Below, piece after piece: positions 1 through 8,569 of a DNA stretch of 48,123 nt. The notes beneath the pieces are model-generated. The model ran no database searches, was not told the origin of the DNA, and saw nothing but the letters and a program-made list of their open reading frames with translations. The first letter of the stretch is position 1. Each line of letters opens with the position of its first letter. This DNA comes from Coxiellaceae bacterium. GTDB lineage: Bacteria; Pseudomonadota; Gammaproteobacteria; Coxiellales; Coxiellaceae. Both the position numbers and the translations under genes were made by a program. The stretch lies in the NCBI GenBank assembly GCA_014238325.1, contig JABABH010000231.1, forward strand, positions 1-48,123, in the 5' to 3' direction.

Positions 1-1
1 A

Positions 2-658
2 TTTTTCCATACTTTCAATACATTACTTGATAACCAACAGCAAATTGTGCTGACTTGTGACCGCTACCCCAAAGAAATTCATGGTTTAGAGGAACGACTG
101 CAATCTCGATTTGGCTGGGGCCTCACCGTATTTGTTGAGCCACCCGAATTAGAAACACGCGTTGCGATTTTAATCACAAAAGCAGAACAACTGAAAATCA
201 ACCTGTCCCAGGAGGTTGCATTTTTTATTGCTAAGCATATTCAGTCCAATGTTCGTGAACTTGAGGGGGCACTGAAAAGAGTGGTCGCTAATTCACAATT
301 TACAGGCCAAGCTATTACCGTTGAATTTACGCAAGAGGCATTAAAAGATTTACTGACCTTGCAAGCCAAATTAATAACCATAGAAAATATTCAAAAAACT
401 GCAGCTCAATATTATAAGATTAAAATCAGTGACTTATTATCAAAACGACGTAATCGTTCGATTGCACGACCTCGCCAGATGGCGATGGTCTTTGCTAAAG
501 AGCTCACCAACCATAGCTTGCCTGAAATTGGTGAGGCATTCGGTGGTCGAGATCATACGACCGTATTGCATGCATGCCGCACGATAAAAAATTTACTGAA
601 AACCTCCCCTGACCTTGCAGAAGATTATAAAAACCTTGTGCGCATTTTATCAGGCTAG
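2..658 (+). CDS. dnaA: Chromosomal replication initiator DnaA, 3' part (5' end outside window)
   Basis: The reading frame is open from base 2 and gives about 218 residues, the C-terminal half of a protein usually near 450. Visible in order are the AAA+ sensor I segment (LTCDRYPKE), the arginine-finger box VII (LEERLQSRFGWGL), sensor II (NVRELEGAL) and the domain IV DNA-binding helix-turn-helix with the DnaA signature GRDHTTVLHA near the end. The Walker A and B motifs lie outside the window. DnaA binds DnaA boxes and opens oriC. The gene is followed by dnaN and recF on the same strand, the usual arrangement at a bacterial origin. I see no cluster of DnaA boxes in this window, so oriC is probably upstream of dnaA. 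Confidence 0.97.
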   Translation, partial: FFHTFNTLLDNQQQIVLTCDRYPKEIHGLEERLQSRFGWGLTVFVEPPELETRVAILITKAEQLKINLSQEVAFFIAKHIQSNVRELEGALKRVVANSQFTGQAITVEFTQEALKDLLTLQAKLITIENIQKTAAQYYKIKISDLLSKRRNRSIARPRQMAMVFAKELTNHSLPEIGEAFGGRDHTTVLHACRTIKNLLKTSPDLAEDYKNLVRILSG

Positions 659-709
659 GTTCTATCCAAGACATTATGACCCATCACTTCCATGGCTATA
701 GGAATCTAT

Positions 710-1828
710 ATGAAATTTGAATTACCTCGAGACACCTTGCTCAAACCCTTGCAACAAGTGATTGGCGTCATTGGCCGAAAACAGCTAGATCCCATGTTAG
801 CGCATGTGCTACTAGATATTACGTCTGAACAATTATCCATTACCGCGACAGATCTCGATATTGAACTCATCAGCCGAAGCCCTTTGGAGGTGCCGATTGA
901 CCAAATTTATCGGCTCACTTTACCTGGCCGAAAACTCGTCGATATCTGTCGCGCGATCCCAGAAGAGAGCCATATAACGGTGCATCCCGAAAAAGAACGT
1001 ATCACCCTAAGAGCAGGCAGCAGCCGGTTCACACTCTCCACCTTACCGGCAGAACATTTCCCCAATACTTTAGCCGCAAAAAGCCCTCAACGCTTGACGA
1101 TACCCGCCCCACCCTTTCTGCAATTGCTGCAGCGTACCGCCTTTGCTATGGCACAAGAAGACGTGCGGTTCTATTTTAATGGCATGCGACTCGAAATAAA
1201 AGACAACACTTTATCTACAGTCGCCAGCGATGGGCATCGCTTTGCTAAAAACAGTATGCCTGTGGATTGGCCTGAAGGTCAGCCACCTATAGGTATTATT
1301 ATCCCTTATAAAGCCGTGCAGGAACTATCCCGCATCATCTCAGATCATCCAGAGCCATTGGATATTTTTATAGAAGGTCCCTCGATTCGCGTCGTCGGAC
1401 AAACCTTTACGTGTACAGCCAAGTTGATTAAAGGACAATTTCCCGATTATTCCCATATCATTCCTAGGCTCACACAAACTCCTGCTATGATTGACCGGGA
1501 CAAGCTCAAGCATGCCTTATTACGCACCGCCGTGCTCTGTTATGAAAAAAGCAAAGGGGTCCGTCTCGAATTTAGTCAGAACCGGCTTCATTTATCCAAC
1601 CATACACCTGAACACGAAATTGCGGAAGAAGAACTCTCTATTGAATATACCGGTGAAACACTGACCTTCGCCTTTAATGTTCGCTATTTACTGGACATCC
1701 TTCAACATATGAATGCAGGCGACATACAATTTTCTTTATCCGATCCTAGCAGCAGTGTCCTCATCCAAGAAAAAGATGCTGCCTATAACGGCCTTTTTAT
1801 TGTGATGCCTATGCGGCTATATGACTAG
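710..1828 (+). CDS. dnaN: DNA polymerase III beta sliding clamp
   Basis: The product is the ring-shaped processivity clamp that tethers DNA polymerase III to its template. I chose ATG 710 (protein starting MKFELPRD, about 372 aa) rather than the in-frame ATG at 692, because AGGA sits six bases upstream of 710 and the protein then begins as the family usually does (E. coli DnaN, 366 aa, begins MKF). The sequence matches the three-fold beta-clamp pattern throughout, with TDLDIEL early, a DGHRFA segment near the middle and a C-terminal VMPMRL. The gap to dnaA is 51 bases and recF follows six bases after the stop, consistent with a dnaA-dnaN-recF operon. Confidence 0.97.
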   Translation: MKFELPRDTLLKPLQQVIGVIGRKQLDPMLAHVLLDITSEQLSITATDLDIELISRSPLEVPIDQIYRLTLPGRKLVDICRAIPEESHITVHPEKERITLRAGSSRFTLSTLPAEHFPNTLAAKSPQRLTIPAPPFLQLLQRTAFAMAQEDVRFYFNGMRLEIKDNTLSTVASDGHRFAKNSMPVDWPEGQPPIGIIIPYKAVQELSRIISDHPEPLDIFIEGPSIRVVGQTFTCTAKLIKGQFPDYSHIIPRLTQTPAMIDRDKLKHALLRTAVLCYEKSKGVRLEFSQNRLHLSNHTPEHEIAEEELSIEYTGETLTFAFNVRYLLDILQHMNAGDIQFSLSDPSSSVLIQEKDAAYNGLFIVMPMRLYD

Positions 1829-1834
1829 TTCCTT

Positions 1835-2917
1835 ATGCCCCTTATTCTCTCGCTACAAACGACCTGCTTTCGCAATTTATCTAGCATTCATATTGAACCG
1901 GCCCCCCATATTAATATTTTTTTAGGACATAATGGTGCAGGTAAAACGAGCTTACTAGAATCGATTTTTTATGCGAGTACTGGGCGATCCTTTCGCACAC
2001 AGCATGGGCAGCAGTTAATACAAGAAGATACAGACGCTTTATCTATTTGTCTCACTTTATCGCAATATGACACATCCTTCCCACTCGGTGTCACCAGACA
2101 CCGCTCTGGCATGAAACAACTACGCGTGCATGCGCAATCCGTAGACCGATGGTCTGAACTAGCACACCATCTTCCTATCTCTTTGTTAAGCCATGCTAAC
2201 CAACGTTTTCTATCCCATGGACCATCGATACGCCGTGCCTTTTTAGACTGGCTATTGTTTCACGTGGAACCTTCTTTTCTAGGGTGGTGGCAACAGTCCC
2301 AACGCGCGCTCAAACAACGCAATGCTGCACTCAAATCTGGCTATCCGAATGCTGACCTCCACTACTGGAACGAATCATTGAGCAGCAGTGCGGAAGCTAT
2401 CGATCGTATGCGAAGCCATATTTTAGCAGCCTGGCAACCTTGCTTTCTTGAACTATGCCAGACTTTCCTCCCACAATACGCTTTTACACTCTACTATCAT
2501 CGTGGCTGGCCAGCATCGACCTCGTTAACAGAGGCACTGGAAAAATCTTGGAACAGAGATTGTCAACTAGGTTATACTCAAATGGGCCCACATCGAGCCA
2601 ATTTAGACATCTGCGTGAACAGCATTCCTGCACAAGCCCGCTTATCCCAAGGGCAGCAAAAATTGCTGGCACATGCTCTATATCTTTCTCAAGGCATATT
2701 TCTCACCCAACACAATAGGCAGCAAGCCATTTACTTAGTCGATGACTTAGCGGATACCTTAGATCAGCAAGCGCAAAAAAATCTATTAGCTCAACTCATT
2801 TCACTCAACAACCAAATCTTTATGACCGCTATTCATGCAGCCTCCTTACCTAAGATCTTAGCAGATTGCCACACTAAAATGTTTCACGTGGAACAAGGTA
2901 AGATCTACGAAGCCTAA
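1835..2917 (+). CDS. recF: DNA replication and repair protein RecF
   Basis: RecF is an SMC-like ATPase that helps RecOR load RecA at single-strand gaps. The 360-residue length is normal. The Walker A motif GHNGAGKT is at residues 31-38, the ABC signature-like LSQGQQK is in the C-terminal third, and the Walker B/D-loop region YLVDDLADTLD is near residue 300. The start lies six bases after the dnaN stop, so translation is probably coupled. Two 16-bp sites close to the parS consensus lie inside the coding sequence and are listed separately. gyrB, which commonly follows recF, is instead about 38 kb away on the other strand. Confidence 0.96.
   Translation: MPLILSLQTTCFRNLSSIHIEPAPHINIFLGHNGAGKTSLLESIFYASTGRSFRTQHGQQLIQEDTDALSICLTLSQYDTSFPLGVTRHRSGMKQLRVHAQSVDRWSELAHHLPISLLSHANQRFLSHGPSIRRAFLDWLLFHVEPSFLGWWQQSQRALKQRNAALKSGYPNADLHYWNESLSSSAEAIDRMRSHILAAWQPCFLELCQTFLPQYAFTLYYHRGWPASTSLTEALEKSWNRDCQLGYTQMGPHRANLDICVNSIPAQARLSQGQQKLLAHALYLSQGIFLTQHNRQQAIYLVDDLADTLDQQAQKNLLAQLISLNNQIFMTAIHAASLPKILADCHTKMFHVEQGKIYEA
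2256..2271. promoter_or_regulatory. parS centromere-like site, copy 1
   Basis: The sequence TGTTTCACGTGGAACC differs at two positions from the palindromic parS consensus TGTTTCACGTGAAACA, to which ParB binds for chromosome segregation. It lies inside recF. parS sites are typically close to the origin, and a site in the dnaN-recF region fits that pattern. The spacing to copy 2 is about 624 bases. ParB binding is inferred from sequence only, and no parAB genes are in the window. Confidence 0.8.
2880..2895. promoter_or_regulatory. parS centromere-like site, copy 2
   Basis: The sequence TGTTTCACGTGGAACA matches 15 of 16 positions of the palindromic parS consensus, with G instead of A at position 12. 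It lies in the last codons of recF, where it encodes part of MFHVEQ. A second copy of such a rare 16-mer within one gene makes chance unlikely. Confidence 0.87.
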
Positions 2918-3042
2918 AGCCACATACCTATGGCAGCGATGCAAAGCATAACCCTATAGTCTACTGAGTTCGTCATACTACCCTTGATTGCCCACATCCG
3001 CTGCACTAACCATGTTTTCCCTTATCACACAAGGTAATGGAT

Positions 3043-3754
3043 ATGCTACAGGAAGAGGTGCTATCAACAAGCACAACTGACTTCGATAAAGCTAAGCAAG
3101 AAGTCATCAAAAAATTCAGATCTGCTCAACTGGTTACAGGCCAGGGCGGCATTATAACCCCCTATTTTTAGGGATATTATTGAAGCCTCACCAGAAGCCG
3201 ACGTGGAGCAGCACGTGGCAGCTAAAATGGAATATTGTATGGAAACTTTTTCTGATTTTTCTGATGATGATCCCCATTGGTGGCCGACAAAACTGATGAC
3301 AAAGCAAGGAGATGTATGGGGCCTTAAGTTGCTATTCCACCATGATCTCAAGATTAAGCATAGATGTTTTAAAACAGGCAGTACACTGCTACATGTGGCG
3401 GCGTCACAGGGGCATATGGAGCGCGCTCAACTGCTCTTGGAGAACGGTGCAAATCTTGAAGCAAAAGATAAGCAGGGTAATACACCGCTAAAGCTGACGC
3501 TACACTGCATGATGTTTTTTAGAGCTAGATCGGCCGAATATTTGAAGGTCGCTGGACTGCTCCTGAAGTACGGTGCGAAGATAAACGAAAACACCTTAAC
3601 GTATGCAAAACAGACAGGGAAGCCGGAGCTCATCAATATAATTGAAGAGCATATAGCATCCCTCCTAGGCCTAGCCTCACAGGGTCCGACCCTGTTCCCA
3701 CTCAAAGCAGCATCTACATCACCAGAATCGCGTACCGATTGCAGTCCTAGGTGA
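3043..3754 (+). pseudogene. Ankyrin-repeat protein gene split by a +1 frameshift
   Basis: A first frame starts at ATG 3043, with AAGG eight bases upstream, and runs 42 codons to TAG 3169-3171. A second frame is open from just after 3157 and continues to 3754. Removing one C from the C5 run at 3158-3162 joins them into a protein of about 236 aa. The second part holds ankyrin repeats: TLLHVAASQGHMERAQLLLENG, then GNTPLKLT and LLLKYGAKIN. Without the frameshift the only starts are weak, for example GTG 3203, which would give 183 aa. Ankyrin proteins of this type often mediate protein-protein contacts with host targets in intracellular bacteria, but no target is visible here. It could be a decaying gene, a phase-variable gene or a sequencing error in a homopolymer. 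It sits where gyrB commonly follows recF. Confidence 0.72.
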
Positions 3755-3764
3755 TAAGACGATA

Positions 3765-3795
3765 TTCAATGGGCGTTATACGAACGCCCATTGAA
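3765..3795. other. Perfect 13-bp inverted repeat (hairpin), possible bidirectional terminator
   Basis: The arms TTCAATGGGCGTT (3765-3777) and AACGCCCATTGAA (3783-3795) are exact reverse complements around a five-base loop. It follows the ankyrin gene stop by about ten bases and lies between genes that converge (ankyrin + and putP -). No clear T run follows on either strand, so it is not a textbook rho-independent terminator. Its position still suggests transcript termination or 3' end protection. Confidence 0.6.
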
Positions 3796-3879
3796 AGATA
3801 TATCCAGGCACCGCCATGCTTATGGGATGAATGACGTTATTCCATCAGCTCAGCAGATTGGCCAAGCATCGCTGTACCT

Positions 3880-3920
3880 ATGGTTCTGTGCCCACCTAGG
3901 TAGGCGACACAGAACACCAT
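3880..3920. other. Imperfect inverted repeat just after putP
   Basis: ATGGTTCTGTG (3880-3890) can pair with CACAGAACACCAT (3908-3920), leaving a small bulge and a loop containing the self-complementary CCTAGG. It begins within a few bases of the putP stop on the minus strand. It may form the 3' hairpin of the putP transcript, but no strong T run follows it. Confidence 0.4.
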
Positions 3921-3924
3921 GGGT

Positions 3925-5397
3925 TTATTTTATGTCGCTTTGCTCTTCAGTCGGCAGCATCTCTGGGATAGGAGATCGTGTGGACATAGCATGCTGCTCC
4001 CACAGGCCAATCGCGACACTGACGATAAGATTAGCCAAAAACCCTGGCACGATCTCGTAAAGCGCAAAGGCTCCGCCCATAGGAGCCAGCAATTTCCAAG
4101 CAACAACCACCACCGCACCAGCAATAACCCCCCCCAGTGCGGCATTGCGCGTCATATTTTTCCAGTATAGAGATAATAACATCACCGGGCCAAAGGTCGC
4201 GCCCAATCCACCCCAGGCAAAACTCACTAATGCCAAAATCGTCTGGTTTGGTTTCATCGCTAGCACAATCGCGAGCAAGGTAATCAGCATGACGCATACC
4301 CGACTCAATATTAATAGATGACGGCTGCCTGCCTTTTTATTGAAAAAGCGTTTATAAATATCTGCTGTTAAGGCACTAGAAGCCGCTAATAATTGCGCTG
4401 AGATTGTGCTCATAATGGCGGATAATACGGCTGCCAATAAGATGCCGGCAATCCACGGATTAAAAAGCACCTCTGATAAATGTAAAAATATGCTTTCTGG
4501 ATCTTTTAAATTATGATGGTAATAGATGGCCCCCAGCAGACCCACACCCATGGCACCAATCAGTGAACATATCATCCAGCCTGTACATATCCTCCGCGCC
4601 TGAGGCAGAACAGCTGGTGACTTTGCCGCCATAAATCGGACTAAGATATGAGGCTGACCAAAATAGCCCAAGCCCCAGGCTAATAAAGAAATCACGGTCA
4701 TCGCACTGATACCCGCTAACGGATGAAAAAAACTGGCGGGTAAATTCACATGTGTGCCAGCCTGCAGTAGGTGGCCATGGCATAACATATAGATCGGCAC
4801 CGCCAATAATGCCGCAAACATCAAACAACCTTGAAAGAAATCAATACGATTCACCGCTAGAAAGCCACCAATACTCGTATAGGCCATAATCAAGATCGCA
4901 AATAACCATAATGCGGTTCGATAATGTAATGCGAATATCGTATGAAATAATACGGCCCCTCCCACTAAAGCAGAGGACGCATAAAACGTAAAGAATAATA
5001 GAATCACGACCGCCATCAACATGCGTAATAAACCAGAACGATCTTTAAAACGGCGATCAAAATATTCAGGAATCGTCTGCGCATCATTCGCCTTTTCAGA
5101 CGCCACCCTCAAGCGTCCCGCTACAAAACGCCAATTTAAATATGCACCGAGCGTCAAGCCAATCGGTAGCCAAATTTGATTGAGCCCATGCACAAAAACG
5201 GTGCCTGGTAATGCCAATAACAGCCATCCACTCATATCTGAAGCACCAGCGCCTAATGCCGTGACAGGGCCACTTAGGCTCCGATTACTTAAAATAAATC
5301 CAGATAAACTCGACATACCGCGCTTAGAATAAACCGCAATAAGAAAAATAAAGATAAAATAAATAATAAAAGTAATAATTTGTGGCAGACTCGACAT
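3925..5397 (-). CDS. putP: Sodium/proline symporter PutP
   Basis: This is an inner-membrane sodium:solute symporter of the SSS family, 490 aa (E. coli PutP is 502). Hydrophobic segments occur throughout, as expected for about 13 transmembrane helices. The N-terminal stretch SNRSLSGPVTALGAGASDMS carries the conserved Arg and the ASDMSGW motif that in E. coli PutP includes the sodium and proline ligands. It would import proline with sodium for use as a carbon or nitrogen source or as an osmoprotectant. The gene appears monocistronic: a 254-base gap precedes it and hairpins follow it. Proline uptake is a plausible feeding route for an amino-acid-dependent intracellular bacterium, but that is inference. 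Confidence 0.92.
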   Translation of the reverse strand: MSSLPQIITFIIYFIFIFLIAVYSKRGMSSLSGFILSNRSLSGPVTALGAGASDMSGWLLLALPGTVFVHGLNQIWLPIGLTLGAYLNWRFVAGRLRVASEKANDAQTIPEYFDRRFKDRSGLLRMLMAVVILLFFTFYASSALVGGAVLFHTIFALHYRTALWLFAILIMAYTSIGGFLAVNRIDFFQGCLMFAALLAVPIYMLCHGHLLQAGTHVNLPASFFHPLAGISAMTVISLLAWGLGYFGQPHILVRFMAAKSPAVLPQARRICTGWMICSLIGAMGVGLLGAIYYHHNLKDPESIFLHLSEVLFNPWIAGILLAAVLSAIMSTISAQLLAASSALTADIYKRFFNKKAGSRHLLILSRVCVMLITLLAIVLAMKPNQTILALVSFAWGGLGATFGPVMLLSLYWKNMTRNAALGGVIAGAVVVVAWKLLAPMGGAFALYEIVPGFLANLIVSVAIGLWEQHAMSTRSPIPEMLPTEEQSDIK

Positions 5398-5651
5398 GGG
5401 ATCCTCTTTATAAGTGGGATAGAAAGACGTGGGTCAACAACGGCATTGATCTATCCAAGCTATCAATAGCATGGACTTTCTATTTTAACCTATTGTCTTA
5501 AAAAAATACAGCCCTCCACTCTTGAGCCCCCAAACAAAATCATGTAACTATTTAATATACATGATATTATTCGATAAAATTTGCAATAACTTAGCCTCAA
5601 TAAAAATAGCTATTCCAGCGGTAAACCGCATTCTCAGCCCCCCCTATTAAA

Positions 5652-6893
5652 TCATACAGCAGTAGGCACCGCTCCATCGCCCACTCGAACAAACGATGGC
5701 TTACGCATAAAACGATCGACAATATGACGCCCTATGGGCAAACTAGCCGTGGCAGCGGGTGAAGGCGCATTACAAACATATAAACTACGTGATGTTTCCA
5801 TAAATAAAAAATCTTCAATCAGCTGTCCGCTAGCTCCCACAGCTTGAGCGCGCACACCTGCTGGGTATCGCTGCAAATCCTGGGATTGAATCATAGGAAA
5901 ATAGCGCTGCACCATATTCAAATAACATGACTTAAACATGGAATCACGCCATTGAGCATAGATCATTTTATAATGACGAGCGCATAACTTCCACACCGCA
6001 GGCTGACAAGCGGCTTCCCAACAATCTCGTATATTGATATCCCTCCAACGATAACCCTCTCGCGATAAAGCTAGTACCGCATTAGGACCCACTGTCACAG
6101 AGCTATCCATATGCGGCGTAAAATGCACGCCCAAAAAAGGATAGGCTGGATGGGGAACAGGGTAAATTAAATGCTTAATCATCGTATTGTATGTGTGCTT
6201 CAAGACATAATACTCGCCACGAAAAGGTAAGATTTTAAAATTTGGAGCCAAGCCCGACATCTTTAACAAGCGATCCGCCTGTAATCCGCCGCAAACCATT
6301 AAATAAGCACCGGTATACGTATCCGTCGCAGTACGTACCACCACCTGCTGCATCGACTCTTTAATACCTCTAACCCGTGCTTGGCAGCAAATTTCTCCGC
6401 CATACTGCCTAAATAGCGTCGCATATTGCTCACATACGCGCTTCCAATCGACAATAGCTGTGTCTTTTACAAAAAGCGCACCCGCAGAGCGCAGCCCGGG
6501 CTGTAGACGGTTTGTCTCCGCCATGCTCATTTTTTTAACTATCAAGCCATTCTCAAGACAGCGATGCATCAAAGCATTTAAGCGCACCAACTCCTCTTCT
6601 TCCACAGCGTTAATAATTTTACCGGGCACTTGAATAGGGATTTTGTAGATTTCACAAAAATGTTTGATTTCTCTGGAACCTGCTATACAAAATTGTGCCT
6701 TTAAACTATCGGGAGGATAATAGACTCCAGCATGAATCACCCCACTGTTATGCCCTGTTTGATGCGACCCCAAGACAGCCTCTTTTTCTAACAGGAGCAC
6801 TCGTAGGGTTTTATCCCGCTGCAATAACTGAAAGGCTGTCGAGCAGCCAATAATACCTCCACCAATGATAATCACATCATAGTGCACAGACAT
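5652..6893 (-). CDS. lhgO: L-2-hydroxyglutarate oxidase-type FAD oxidoreductase
   Basis: The 413-aa protein belongs to the DAO/GlpD-like FAD oxidoreductases and closely resembles LhgO (E. coli, about 422 aa). It has the N-terminal dinucleotide-binding motif VIIIGGGIIG (about residues 7-16), the LhgO hallmark HNSGVIHAGVYYPPDSLKA after residue 45, and the C-terminal FAD segment around PAGVRAQAV. LhgO oxidises L-2-hydroxyglutarate to 2-oxoglutarate, passing electrons to quinones at the membrane. Its ATG lies two bases after the wzt stop, so it appears to be the last gene of the SDR-wzm-wzt operon. That placement is odd for a metabolite-repair enzyme, and a role on a sugar acid cannot be excluded. 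Confidence 0.85.
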   Translation of the reverse strand: MSVHYDVIIIGGGIIGCSTAFQLLQRDKTLRVLLLEKEAVLGSHQTGHNSGVIHAGVYYPPDSLKAQFCIAGSREIKHFCEIYKIPIQVPGKIINAVEEEELVRLNALMHRCLENGLIVKKMSMAETNRLQPGLRSAGALFVKDTAIVDWKRVCEQYATLFRQYGGEICCQARVRGIKESMQQVVVRTATDTYTGAYLMVCGGLQADRLLKMSGLAPNFKILPFRGEYYVLKHTYNTMIKHLIYPVPHPAYPFLGVHFTPHMDSSVTVGPNAVLALSREGYRWRDINIRDCWEAACQPAVWKLCARHYKMIYAQWRDSMFKSCYLNMVQRYFPMIQSQDLQRYPAGVRAQAVGASGQLIEDFLFMETSRSLYVCNAPSPAATASLPIGRHIVDRFMRKPSFVRVGDGAVPTAV

Positions 6894-6895
6894 GA

Positions 6896-7636
6896 TTATA
6901 GGCCCTCGTACATCTCTAACACCTCATGGACATCACCAAAAGCTTTAATTTCGCCGTGTTCTAGCCATAAAGCTTTATCACAAACTTTTCTGATTAAATC
7001 ATTAGAATGGGATGCCAATACCAAGGTATGCATCTTTTGATAAAAATCGTCGATGCGTTGCTTAGCTTTCTTCACAAACCCAGCATCACCGGTACTAATA
7101 TGCTCGTCCATCAAGATAATATCAGACTCTAAGCTGGTCATCACAGAAAAACTCAAGCGCGTCATCATACCCGAAGAATAGCTGCGCACTGGGAGGTGAA
7201 TAAAATCTCCTAATTCACTAAATTCAATAATGTCCTGTTCCTTCTTCGCAATTTCCTGCTTAGACATGCCAAAGAGCATACACATCGTTCGGATATTTTC
7301 GATACCGGTATCATCAGCCTCTACACCGACGTCCATACTTAATAATGGGATAACTTTACCACGACAAATATAGTGACCATGGGTCGGTCGGTAAATACGC
7401 GCCAACAATCTTAGCAAGGTGGTTTTTCCTGCTCCATTATGACCGACTAATCCTAAACGATCTCCGCGCTGAATGGTAAACGAAATATCTCGTAATGCAT
7501 CCACCTTGATCTTATTTTTCTTATTTTTGCTGATTTTCCCACCTAAACAATTCACCATCGAAGAACGAAACCCTCGATTAACATCAAAGATAGGGACCTC
7601 GAGCGATACATGGTGCAATTCAATTTGATTATTCAT
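6896..7636 (-). CDS. wzt: ABC transporter ATP-binding protein for O-antigen/polysaccharide export (Wzt/KpsT type)
   Basis: This is a cytoplasmic ATPase partner of the Wzm permease next to it. The Walker A motif GHNGAGKT is at residues 65-72, a short signature YSSGMMTRL follows, and Walker B is IILMDEHIS. The long insertion before Walker A (GFRSSMVNCLGGK) is typical of polysaccharide exporters. I prefer ATG 7636, two bases after the wzm stop, over the in-frame TTG 7648, giving about 246 aa. At this length it lacks the extra C-terminal carbohydrate-binding domain of some Wzt proteins, so chain-end recognition is probably not done by Wzt here. Confidence 0.92.
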   Translation of the reverse strand: MNNQIELHHVSLEVPIFDVNRGFRSSMVNCLGGKISKNKKNKIKVDALRDISFTIQRGDRLGLVGHNGAGKTTLLRLLARIYRPTHGHYICRGKVIPLLSMDVGVEADDTGIENIRTMCMLFGMSKQEIAKKEQDIIEFSELGDFIHLPVRSYSSGMMTRLSFSVMTSLESDIILMDEHISTGDAGFVKKAKQRIDDFYQKMHTLVLASHSNDLIRKVCDKALWLEHGEIKAFGDVHEVLEMYEGL

Positions 7637-7638
7637 CT

Positions 7639-8505
7639 TTATAACCAATATATTAATTTATTATAATTACGCCCTAAATAAACCATCGTGCCCACGCCAC
7701 CCACTAACAAAATTATAATATCGACGGTCCAATTGATCAGGTGCGCAGGTTGGCCCAATAGTGGATATCGAACCGTACTAATAAAATGATAGAGAGGATT
7801 CATATATGTCGTCACGAAAGCAATTTTGCCCCCACCTAACTGAGACTCCGGCCAAAAAATAGGCGTCACAAACATCGCGATTTGTAAGACACTCGATACA
7901 ATAGGCTGCATATCCCGTAGACGTGCACATAGCAATCCCAACGCAATCGAGATCCAAGTACAATTTAAAAATAGTAATATTAAGCCTGGAATTGCTAATA
8001 CTGTATAGCCATTCAAAGGTACTTGAAACATAATCGCGACAGCAATAAATACAATAAGATGATGGAAAAATACCATAATATTGCGAGCAACTACTTGAAA
8101 AGCATAAAAACTATAGGCCCAAGTCATCTGCTTGATATATTTCTCTGTCGAGATAAACGTTAAACATGAGTCGTTCACCGTAGCAGAAAAAAATACCCAA
8201 GCAACATAAGCCGCGGAAAAAGTCGGTAAATATTCACGCACGTTCTGATGCCATAGGCCGCAGGATAATACCCCCAAACTACCAATAAATATTGCTACAC
8301 TTAAAGTCGACCAAAAAGGGCCTAATTGCGTCCGGCGATACCGCCTCCTGATCTCCGCGTGCGCGAGATAAAGCCATAATTTCCATATTTTCAATCCTTG
8401 GAAATAATCTCTCGCTCCGATATAAAAATAACCACGTCGTTTAGGCTCAATTAAAGTGGTGATATCCAGGGTATCTGCAACGGGTATATTCGTCATGTCT
8501 TCCAT
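7639..8505 (-). CDS. wzm: ABC transporter permease for O-antigen/polysaccharide export (Wzm type)
   Basis: This is a 288-aa inner-membrane protein of the ABC-2 permease family. A cytoplasmic N-terminal region ends in an amphipathic stretch (LAHAEIRRRYRRTQLGPFW, characteristic of Wzm/TagG/KpsM). About six hydrophobic segments follow, with a MFVTPIFWPES loop and a MNPLYHFI segment near the end. It forms the channel that, with Wzt, moves a completed undecaprenyl-linked glycan across the inner membrane. It sits 64 bases downstream of the SDR gene and overlaps or abuts wzt, indicating one operon. Its presence means the glycan is exported by the ABC-dependent route; no Wzx/Wzy genes are visible. 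Confidence 0.92.
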   Translation of the reverse strand: MEDMTNIPVADTLDITTLIEPKRRGYFYIGARDYFQGLKIWKLWLYLAHAEIRRRYRRTQLGPFWSTLSVAIFIGSLGVLSCGLWHQNVREYLPTFSAAYVAWVFFSATVNDSCLTFISTEKYIKQMTWAYSFYAFQVVARNIMVFFHHLIVFIAVAIMFQVPLNGYTVLAIPGLILLFLNCTWISIALGLLCARLRDMQPIVSSVLQIAMFVTPIFWPESQLGGGKIAFVTTYMNPLYHFISTVRYPLLGQPAHLINWTVDIIILLVGGVGTMVYLGRNYNKLIYWL

Positions 8506-8569
8506 CTAGTACTCTCAAAGTTAAAAAATAAATAGGTTATGATATCCGGATATTTTGCTCATGCTCATC

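Noticed and set aside
2918..3042. Possible oriC or DnaA-box cluster after recF
   Set aside because: I see no repeated TTATCCACA-like 9-mers or AT-rich unwinding region there.
3791..4297. Several short open frames on both strands overlapping the end of putP
   Set aside because: They lie within the strongly supported putP gene in other frames and show no family motifs.
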